From positions 1-62,927 of the forward strand of contig NZ_JBATUH010000112.1 in assembly GCF_049671045.1 (NCBI RefSeq): a stretch of 62,927 nucleotides of DNA. Direction: 5' to 3'. A program made the translations under genes and the position numbers. A model generated the notes under the pieces. It was not told the DNA's origin and ran no database searches. It saw only the letters and a program-made list of their open reading frames with translations. Source of the DNA: Parvibaculum sp049671045 (GTDB taxonomy: Bacteria; Pseudomonadota; Alphaproteobacteria; Parvibaculales; Parvibaculaceae). Of the stretch, positions 57,209 through 62,927 are shown piece after piece (positions within the stretch are counted from its first letter, which is position 1; every line of letters begins with the position of its first letter).

Positions 57209-60200
57209 ATGAACGCAACGGCTGAAAACCGTATCTCACTACATCTGAGAAGGCGTACCTTCGCCATCACCCTCTTCCGCGGATGGAAGGCGCACCGCGA
57301 GGCCCCCGCGACGCCCCGGCTCGTCCACAGGCGACGCCGCCGCCAGCTCCTTTCCGGCGCCGGTATCGCCGCCCTTCTTGTCGCCGCCACGCTCTCGCCC
57401 CCCGCCATCGCGCCCGCGCGTGCCGACACCTCCTGGACCGGCGCCGCCGATACCGACTGGCACAATGCGGCGAACTGGTCGAACGGCGTGCCCTCCAACA
57501 CGGGCAACGACGCCTATATCACCGGCCCCGTCGAGCCGGTCGTCTCGCAGGCCGCGTTCGGCGAGAACTGGACGTGGGTCGGCTACGGCTCCGGCAACAC
57601 CGGCGCTATAACCGTCGGCGATGGCGGCAGCCTCACCGCCGGCTGCTGCTTCTACCTCGGCGCAAACCGCGGAACCGGCAGCATGACCGTCACGGGCACC
57701 GGTTCGTTCACGGCCTCCAACATCCTCATGCTCGGCGACTACAACTCCACCGGCTATCTCACCATCGAAAACGGTGGCACCGTCAACAGCGGCTCCTTGA
57801 CTTATGTCGGCCGGGCCAGCGGCTCGAGCGGCTATGCCACCGTCACCGGCGAAAATTCGCTCTGGTCGGTTTCGGGAAGCTTGCGTATCGCGGGCGAGTC
57901 CTCCAGCGATTCTGCCTATGGCTCCGTCACCCTGTCGGATTCTGGCGTGCTGCGCGTGAACGGCGGCAGCGGCTCCGTCATCATCGGCAATTCGTCGAAC
58001 TCGACGGCCTTCCTCAACATCGGCGCGGCGGAAGGCGAGGCCGCGGTGGCGGCCGGCACGGTGGACGCGGCCAGTGTCGTGCTCGGCAGTGGCGATGGGA
58101 GGCTGGTCTTCAACCACACGGATACGGGCCTCGATTTCTCGACATCCATCACCGGCAATGGCGAGGTGCATCAGCTCGCGGGCACCACCATTCTTTCCGG
58201 TTCCAACACCTGGTCGGGCAGCACCGTTGTCGAAGGTGGCATGCTGCGCGCGGGCGGCGCGAGCAGCCTCTCCGCGAATGCCACTTACGAGGTGAATGGC
58301 GGCACGCTCGACCTCAATGATTTCGACCTTGCGATCTCCGCGCTGTCGGGCTCTGGCGGCACGGTCGATCTCGGCAGCGCGGCGCTCAGCGTCGGCAGCG
58401 GCAACACGGATACGGCATTTGCGGGCATGATCGCCGGCACAGGCAGCCTCGAAAAGACGGGCAGCGGCACCTTCACCCTCACGGGCGCGAACACATATAC
58501 GGGCGGCACCACCGTTTCGGGCGGCACGCTGCGCGCGGGGGGCGCATCGGCCCTTGTCGGCGGCAGCGCCTATACGGTCGATGGCGGTACGCTCGACCTC
58601 AACGATTTCGATCTTTCCATGTCCGCACTGTCCGGCACCGGCGGCACCGTCGATCTCGGCAGCGCGGCGCTCAGCGTCGGCAGCGGCAATACCGACACGA
58701 CATTCGCGGGTGCGATCTCCGGCACCGGCGGCCTCGAGAAGACGGGCACGGGCAGGCTCACCCTCACCGGCGCGAACAGCTATACCGGCGGCACGACCGT
58801 TTCGGGCGGCACGCTCGAAGGCAGCACGGCAAGCCTCACCGGCGACATCGTCAACAATGCGGCGCTCGCCTTTGCGCAGGCATTTGACGGCACGTTCGGC
58901 GGCGCCATCTCCGGTACGGGAAGCATGGAGAAATCCGGCGCGGGCAAGCTCACCCTCTCCGGCGCGAACAGCTACACCGGCGGTACGACCGTGAGCGGCG
59001 GTACGCTCGAAGGCAGCGCGGCAAGCCTCACCGGCGACATCGTCAACAATGCATCGCTCGCCTTCGCGCAGGCGGCGGACGGCACCTTCGCGGGCGCTGT
59101 CTCGGGCACCGGCGCCGTCGAGAAGACGGGCGCGGGCAAGCTCACCCTCTCCGGCGCGAACAGCTACACCGGCGGCACCACGGTTTCGGGCGGCACGCTC
59201 GCGGGCGACACATCGAGCCTCCAGGGCGACATCGTCAACAACGCAAGCCTCCTCTTCGACCAGTCGGCGGACGGCACCTATGCGGGCGTCCTGTCCGGCA
59301 ATGGCGATATCGTGAAGTCCGGCGCGGGAAGCCTCGTTCTCTCCGGCATCAGTGGCGCCTTCACCGGCGGCCTGGAGGTGCTGTCGGGCAGCCTCATCGT
59401 CGACGGCACCTTCGCGGGCGGCCTTCTCGTCTCGGGCGGCTTCCTCGGCGGCTCCGGCACGGTCGGCGCAACCACGCTCGGCGCGGGCGCGACGGTCGCG
59501 CCCGGCAATTCGATCGGCACGCTGAGCGTCGCAGGTGACTTCGCCTTCGACGCAGGCTCGATTTATGAAGTCGAGGTGAATGACGGCGGCAACACGCCCG
59601 GCGTCAATAACGACTTCATCGATATTGCCGGCGCGCTGACCATCGACAGCGGCGCGGTCGTCGAGGTCGTGCCGGAGAACGGCACCGATGACGGCGCTTC
59701 CTATGCGCCTTCCACCACCTACACGATCCTCACAGCCGATGGCGGCATCAGCGGCGTCTTCGGCGGCGTCACGGCGGGCTTCGCCTTCCTCACGCCGGAG
59801 CTCTCCTACGACGCCACCAGCGTCTTCCTCACCCTCACGCAGATGGCGGCCTTCGAGGATGTGGCGTCGACGCCGAACCAGCAGGGCGTTGCGGCCGCGA
59901 CGGAGGCGCTCGGCGCCGGCAATCCTCTCTATGACGAGATCATCGTCATGTCGGAGGAAGACGCGCAGGCCGCCTTCGACGCGCTTTCGGGCGAAGCGCA
60001 TGCCAGTTCGACCGGCGTCTTCTCCGGTTCCGCCGGGATCGTGCGGCGGACAATCTTCTCCCGCCTCTTTTCGCGTTTCGGCGCGCCGCGCGGCTTCGCG
60101 GCGGCGGAAGGTTACGCGCCTGCGGCGGGCGACGAAACGCCGCAGGGCTACACGCTGTGGGGAGAACTCGTCCGGGGCTGGGGCGAGACGGACGGGTCGG

Positions 60201-60961
60201 CGTCGGTGGCGGGCATCGAGCGCCATTCGGCGGGCTTCCTCGGCGGCGTCGACCGCGAGATCGGCGAGGCAAGCCGCATCGGTTTCGCGCTCGGCTACAG
60301 CCGCTCCGATTTCGACGTCTCGGGGCGTTCCTCGTCGGGCGAAAGCGACAACGTCCATCTCGCGGGCTATGCGGGAACCGAGCTTGGTTCCGTCGATCTG
60401 AAGGCCGTGCTCGGCTACAGCTACCAGATGGCGGAAAGCCGCCGCAGGGTTGTCGTGGGCAGCGTCGTCAACGATCTTTCCGCGGATTACGGCGCCCATA
60501 CCTTCCAGGCATCCGGCGAGGCCTCGGTCGATCTGGAGGCGGGATCCGTCACACTGACACCCTTCGCCGGCCTCGCCGTCGTCCATGTCGAGACGGAAGC
60601 CTTCACCGAGACAGGCGGGCCGTCGGCGCTCTCCATCTCCTCCTCCGGCAACACCACCGGCACCTCGGAGCTCGGTCTGCGCGCCGCGCGCGAGGCCGGC
60701 TCCCTCACCCTTTTCGGCTCCGCCTCATGGCGCCACGTCTTCGGCGATGTCGAGCCCCTCTCCCGCGCCGCCTTCGCGAGCTCGCCCGCCACCACCTTCT
60801 CGGTTCGCGGCACGCCCCTCTCCGAGGACGTCGCCTCTCTCGGCGGCGGTGTCGAACTCCTCATCGCCGAGGAGACGACGCTCGAGCTTTCCTATCGCGG
60901 GGAATTCGCCTCCGACAGCCGCGATCACGGGCTGAAGGCGAAAGTTTCCATCCGCTTTTGA
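57209..60961 (+). CDS. Type V autotransporter adhesin with PATR repeats
   Basis: A 1250-aa classical autotransporter. The long signal region (residues 1-72, with a basic LRRRTFAITLFRGWKAHR extension) is cut after PARA. The passenger (about 73-940) is a beta-helix of G-S-T-rich rungs and passenger-associated transport repeats with the core SGANSYTGGTTVSGGTL. The C-terminal beta-barrel (about 975-1250: YTLWGELVRGWGETDGS, RIGFALGYSRSDFDVSG, final KVSIRF ending in Phe) inserts in the outer membrane. Likely adhesion or aggregation. Start 57209 (MNATAEN); upstream in-frame Met lacks sense. Confidence 0.92.
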   Translation: MNATAENRISLHLRRRTFAITLFRGWKAHREAPATPRLVHRRRRRQLLSGAGIAALLVAATLSPPAIAPARADTSWTGAADTDWHNAANWSNGVPSNTGNDAYITGPVEPVVSQAAFGENWTWVGYGSGNTGAITVGDGGSLTAGCCFYLGANRGTGSMTVTGTGSFTASNILMLGDYNSTGYLTIENGGTVNSGSLTYVGRASGSSGYATVTGENSLWSVSGSLRIAGESSSDSAYGSVTLSDSGVLRVNGGSGSVIIGNSSNSTAFLNIGAAEGEAAVAAGTVDAASVVLGSGDGRLVFNHTDTGLDFSTSITGNGEVHQLAGTTILSGSNTWSGSTVVEGGMLRAGGASSLSANATYEVNGGTLDLNDFDLAISALSGSGGTVDLGSAALSVGSGNTDTAFAGMIAGTGSLEKTGSGTFTLTGANTYTGGTTVSGGTLRAGGASALVGGSAYTVDGGTLDLNDFDLSMSALSGTGGTVDLGSAALSVGSGNTDTTFAGAISGTGGLEKTGTGRLTLTGANSYTGGTTVSGGTLEGSTASLTGDIVNNAALAFAQAFDGTFGGAISGTGSMEKSGAGKLTLSGANSYTGGTTVSGGTLEGSAASLTGDIVNNASLAFAQAADGTFAGAVSGTGAVEKTGAGKLTLSGANSYTGGTTVSGGTLAGDTSSLQGDIVNNASLLFDQSADGTYAGVLSGNGDIVKSGAGSLVLSGISGAFTGGLEVLSGSLIVDGTFAGGLLVSGGFLGGSGTVGATTLGAGATVAPGNSIGTLSVAGDFAFDAGSIYEVEVNDGGNTPGVNNDFIDIAGALTIDSGAVVEVVPENGTDDGASYAPSTTYTILTADGGISGVFGGVTAGFAFLTPELSYDATSVFLTLTQMAAFEDVASTPNQQGVAAATEALGAGNPLYDEIIVMSEEDAQAAFDALSGEAHASSTGVFSGSAGIVRRTIFSRLFSRFGAPRGFAAAEGYAPAAGDETPQGYTLWGELVRGWGETDGSASVAGIERHSAGFLGGVDREIGEASRIGFALGYSRSDFDVSGRSSSGESDNVHLAGYAGTELGSVDLKAVLGYSYQMAESRRRVVVGSVVNDLSADYGAHTFQASGEASVDLEAGSVTLTPFAGLAVVHVETEAFTETGGPSALSISSSGNTTGTSELGLRAAREAGSLTLFGSASWRHVFGDVEPLSRAAFASSPATTFSVRGTPLSEDVASLGGGVELLIAEETTLELSYRGEFASDSRDHGLKAKVSIRF
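58290..59390 (+). repeat. Tandem PATR coding repeats in the autotransporter
   Basis: Two near-identical blocks carry NGGTLDLNDFD and VDLGSAALSVGSGNTDT. They are followed by four good copies of (I/V)SGTG-x-x-EK-(T/S)G-x-G-x-L/F-TL-(T/S)GAN-(S/T)YTGGTTVSGGTL and one degenerate copy. Nucleotide identity between copies is high, so slippage or unequal recombination could change copy number. Confidence 0.85.
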
Positions 60962-61048
60962 AAAGCAAAAAGTCAGCAGGCGCCGTTCAAGGAAACAAAA
61001 GGGCATTGTCCACAAAAGAAGCGTCCTGGAGGTGGATGCCCTCTTCGC

Positions 61049-61267
61049 CTACCGCCCCGGCTCGGCCGAGGCGCGGCCCGAGAGCATCCGGTGCCGGTCC
61101 GCCCATTGCGAGACAGTCAGGTCCGGATCGGGCCGGAGCCCGGCGCCCCAGGCGCGCAGGAGATCAGCGACGCCGTCGAAGTCGGTCAGGTCATCGGACA
61201 GCTCATTGTCTCGCTCAGCGGAATTCCGGCCGGACCTCGGCGAGTTCGTCGAGGTGGGCGCGTACAT
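61049..61267 (-). pseudogene. Truncated phage terminase large subunit (GpA type)
   Basis: The frame contains DLLRAWGAGLRPDPDLTVSQ followed by WADRHRMLSGRASAEPG, the exact N-terminal signature of GpA-type terminase large subunits (about 600 aa). A stop follows right after this signature, so nearly the whole ATPase/nuclease is missing. The fragment overlaps the terminase small-subunit gene end and faces the autotransporter. It marks the second edge of the deleted prophage segment. Confidence 0.8.
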
Positions 61268-61817
61268 GGATCTCCAGAGCCTTCTGCATCCCGGCCGCCT
61301 CCACTCCGAGCTCCGCCGCCATCAGCGCCGCGGCGCGGGACGGCCAATTGACCCAGGAATCCCGCTCCTCGCGTGCGAGCCGGAAGACGAGCGCGGTCGC
61401 GCGTGCACGATCGATGAGTTCGCCCTTCATCTTCTGAAGCCGGAGGCGGCGCTCCTGCGCCTTCAGCACCTCGTTCGCCGTCTTCGCCTGCAGGAAGGTC
61501 GTGCCGCCGCCGACGGCGGGGACCGCCAGCCCCTGTTCGCGCAGCGTGTCGCCGACGGCTGAGAGGGCCGCCTCAGGGACAGGCTTCAGCTTCGGCGCGG
61601 GCGGCTTCGTTCGGGGCGCTTTCGCGGCGCCACTGGCGCCACGGTCGCCCCTCACCTTCGACGGGTCGGTCGTCTCGGCGCGCCGCGCATCGCTGGCGGC
61701 CGCGTTGATGCTGCCGTCCGGATAGAGGACCAGTCGCTCGGCTGCCTTCGCCTTCTGGATCGCGCCCCGTGAGAAGCCCACCCGGGCGGCGTACTGGCGC
61801 TCGCTCATGCCCTGCAT
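61215..61817 (-). CDS. Phage terminase small subunit-like protein
   Basis: A 200-aa DNA-packaging protein. The N-terminal HTH (MSERQYAARVGFSRGAIQKAK) resembles Nu1/terminase small subunits; a basic linker (RGDRGASGAAKAPRTKPPAP) and a long helix (ELIDRARATALVFRLAREER) follow, ending in a terminase-binding C-terminus. The ATG at 61817 has GGAG 5 nt upstream. It normally pairs with the GpA-type large subunit, here truncated just downstream. Confidence 0.8.
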   Translation of the reverse strand: MQGMSERQYAARVGFSRGAIQKAKAAERLVLYPDGSINAAASDARRAETTDPSKVRGDRGASGAAKAPRTKPPAPKLKPVPEAALSAVGDTLREQGLAVPAVGGGTTFLQAKTANEVLKAQERRLRLQKMKGELIDRARATALVFRLAREERDSWVNWPSRAAALMAAELGVEAAGMQKALEIHVRAHLDELAEVRPEFR

Positions 61818-61832
61818 GTCCGCTCCGATTAT

Positions 61833-61866
61833 TGTTCCAGAACAGGTGCTTATCGACTTGATAAGC
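61833..61866. promoter_or_regulatory. Two palindromic operators between terminase and early genes
   Basis: TGTTCCAGAACA (61833-61844) is a perfect 12-bp palindrome. GCTTATC-GACTT-GATAAGC (61848-61866) is a perfect 7-5-7 dyad just beside it. They occupy the divergent region between the terminase operon and the rightward small genes, where a phage repressor or antitermination control would act. Confidence 0.6.
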
Positions 61867-61915
61867 GCTGCGATCAGAGCCTGTATGGGGTCACCAGCAG
61901 ATACAGGAGACCGCC

Positions 61916-62137
61916 ATGACCCAGACCGCGAACACACCCAAGGCCCTCGACGCCTTCATCGCCCGCAAGGCCGAAATCGACGCCATGCTTGCCCGGCTCG
62001 CACGCCTGAGCGACGAGCACTTCAACGCCAGCCCCGACGAGATCAACTGGGGCCATGTCGGAACGCTCACCCACTACGCCGAGCTCCTCAAGCGCATCAC
62101 CGACGCGGCCTTCCGCGAAGGCGAACACGCGCCATGA
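61916..62137 (+). CDS. Small phage-type protein of unknown function (73 aa)
   Basis: A 73-aa mostly helical protein (ALDAFIARKAEIDAMLARLA, then HFNASPDEINWGHVGTLTHY), with ACAGGAG before the ATG. The NWGHVG segment and Glu/Ala-rich helices resemble small proteins of alphaproteobacterial plasmid/phage early regions, but no function is known. Its stop overlaps the next start (ATGA). Confidence 0.7.
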   Translation: MTQTANTPKALDAFIARKAEIDAMLARLARLSDEHFNASPDEINWGHVGTLTHYAELLKRITDAAFREGEHAP

Positions 62138-62298
62138 GCCGGGTGTTCGCCCATGACCGGATCGAGATCTGGCGCAGCAGCGATCGGTGGGGCGAGACCT
62201 TCTGGGTCTATGGCTGTACGCTCAGCGGCGATCCCATGACCGCGCCAAGCCTCGACATGGCGTTCGCCATCGCGGCCGCGCACGGGGGCGCATCATGA
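62134..62298 (+). CDS. Small hypothetical protein (54 aa)
   Basis: A 54-aa protein, with DRIEIWRSSDRWGETFWVYG as an exposed aromatic beta-segment and PSLDMAFAIAAAHGG at the end. It overlaps the upstream gene by 4 nt and the downstream gene by 4 nt, so it is a coupled member of a small-gene operon. No function recognised. Confidence 0.6.
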   Translation: MSRVFAHDRIEIWRSSDRWGETFWVYGCTLSGDPMTAPSLDMAFAIAAAHGGAS

Positions 62299-62474
62299 GC
62301 GCGCAAACGAACATGCCTTGGGCCGTCTATCGCTGCGACCGCCTGACACGCGGCGCTACCCCTCAAAACGAGCAACTGATCAGCGGGCATCTGACGCCGC
62401 TGGAAGCCATGCACGAAGCCAACCGGCTGAAGCGCGCTGACAGGGCGCACAGCTACACCGTTGGGCCTGCGTGA
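62295..62474 (+). CDS. Small hypothetical protein (59 aa)
   Basis: A 59-aa protein (NMPWAVYRCDRLTRGATPQN...SGHLTPLEAMHEANRLKRAD). Start at 62295 overlaps the preceding stop (ATGA). Its pattern WxVYR...L-T-P-x-E-A-x-x-x-A is seen in small proteins next to DUF3489 genes on mobile elements; function unknown. Confidence 0.6.
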   Translation: MSAQTNMPWAVYRCDRLTRGATPQNEQLISGHLTPLEAMHEANRLKRADRAHSYTVGPA

Positions 62475-62540
62475 TGCGCGTTCTGATGGCGCACGCCAGT
62501 GCTGAAGCGCGCGCTTGAACGCTCACGTCTCAAGCCTCTC

Positions 62541-62556
62541 GCCCGCCATGGCGGGC
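62541..62556. repeat. 16-bp perfect palindrome GCCCGCCATGGCGGGC
   Basis: The palindrome lies in the 133-bp gap before the DUF3489 gene. With no spacer it is more likely a protein-binding dyad than an RNA hairpin, though on RNA it would form a small stem. Confidence 0.45.
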
Positions 62557-62607
62557 TTGGGGTCGTAGAAGGGCGCACATCCCGCGCGACCCGAGATGGA
62601 GACGATA

Positions 62608-62927
62608 ATGACCCAGCTTTCCAATACCCAGACCCTGATCCTCGAGGCCGCGGCGGAACGTGAAACGCGCATCGCCCTGCCGCTACCCGAGACCCTGCGC
62701 GGCGGCGCGGCCGCCAAGGTGGTCGCCGCGATGCTCGCCAAGGGCCTCATCGAAGAGGTCGACGCGGAGCTGCGCAAGGGCGATCCCGTCTGGCGCGAGA
62801 CCGGCGACGGCCACGGCGTCACGCTGGTCGCCACAGACGCAGGCCTTGCCGCCATCGGCATCGAGCCCGAGGACGCGAACCCCGCGCCTGCGGGCGCGAC
62901 GGACGCGCCGACCGAGGAGCCCGCGCC
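62608..62927 (+). CDS. DUF3489-family protein, N-terminal part (runs off right edge)
   Basis: The ATG at 62608 opens TQLSNTQTLILEAAAERETR, then LPLPETLRGGAAAKVVAAMLAKGLIEEV and WRETGDGHGVTLVATDAGLAAIGIEP, the winged-helix-like N-terminal half of DUF3489 proteins, followed by an Ala/Pro/Glu linker to the edge. These are found on phages and conjugative elements in alphaproteobacteria and may bind DNA. A perfect 16-bp palindrome (62541-62556) sits in its leader. Confidence 0.75.
   Translation, partial: MTQLSNTQTLILEAAAERETRIALPLPETLRGGAAAKVVAAMLAKGLIEEVDAELRKGDPVWRETGDGHGVTLVATDAGLAAIGIEPEDANPAPAGATDAPTEEPA

Noticed and set aside
58290..59390. Possible CRISPR-like or non-coding tandem repeat array
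   Set aside because: The repeats keep reading frame and encode the known PATR motif; spacers are not unique, so they are coding repeats.
57239..60586. A 1115-codon open frame on the minus strand across the autotransporter
   Set aside because: It is the antisense shadow of a GC-rich repetitive gene: Arg/Ala/Asp-rich, no domain, no ribosome site, and the plus frame has signal, PATR and barrel features.

Overview
The window is about 63 kb of GC-rich DNA from an alphaproteobacterium. This rests on gene content and style: a CheA/HerA/PleC-type kinase neighbourhood, bactofilin, a CsgG/HfaB-like anchor system, dense GC3-biased coding and many ATGA overlaps. The mix of sulfatases, a haloalkane dehalogenase and a GST would suit a xenobiotic-degrading Rhizobiales/Parvibaculum-like organism, but that genus guess is inference only.

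Region 1 (1-6.7 kb, minus strand): the N-terminus of a CheA kinase with an odd globin-like insert, an AhpD-like protein, a coupled histidine kinase/HerA-type ATPase pair, GabT and a bactofilin. Region 2 (6.9-18.8 kb): a sterol desaturase-like membrane oxygenase and a copper P-type ATPase behind a textbook MerR/CueR-type promoter. Next comes a complete agmatine cluster (ptcA, APC antiporter, aguA, arcC; aguB divergent), then folE, a POT peptide transporter and a TetR regulator. Region 3 (18.9-26.8 kb): a catabolic block with a haloalkane dehalogenase, a tandem HCCA-isomerase/DsbA-fold protein, two sulfatases (one with a non-canonical CSSSR active-site motif) and a GST, with palindromic operators in the divergent promoters.

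Region 4 (26.9-32.7 kb): a surface-fibre-like cluster in AT-rich surroundings. It holds a CsgG/HfaB-type lipoprotein pore, a secreted 344-aa protein with repeated AKSIV/TATAVGNN units, a Gln/Asn/Ser/Thr-rich 138-aa exported protein and two other exported proteins. The regulator is a LuxR-type protein whose receiver has lost its phospho-acceptor Asp. This is the best candidate for a poorly described system: a curli/holdfast-like secretion locus with unfamiliar subunits. Region 5 (33.3-45.8 kb): a defence island. A translationally coupled type I R-M operon (half-HsdS, HsdM, RhuM, HsdS, HAD phosphatase, HsdR, zinc metallopeptidase) is preceded by a small HTH protein and an operator-like dyad. It converges on a three-gene ABC-3C system (HNH-CTD, middle component, DUF2326 ATPase) and is followed by an orphan Phd antitoxin.

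Region 6 (45.9-62.9 kb): a broken prophage. Lysis genes (Rz1/Rz/M15 endolysin), a DUF6127 gene and a 5'-truncated tail-fibre gene lie at 45.9-48.6 kb. A terminase pair, with the large subunit cut after about 70 codons, plus small early genes lie at 61.0-62.9 kb. All late genes read leftward, as if one late operon had lost its middle. Between the halves are a Toprim remnant, a TetR-RND efflux locus with its operator and a perfect 21-bp hairpin, a decayed IS element, a hybrid kinase with its LuxR regulator, and a 1250-aa autotransporter adhesin. No tRNA, rRNA, CRISPR array or integrase was recognised.
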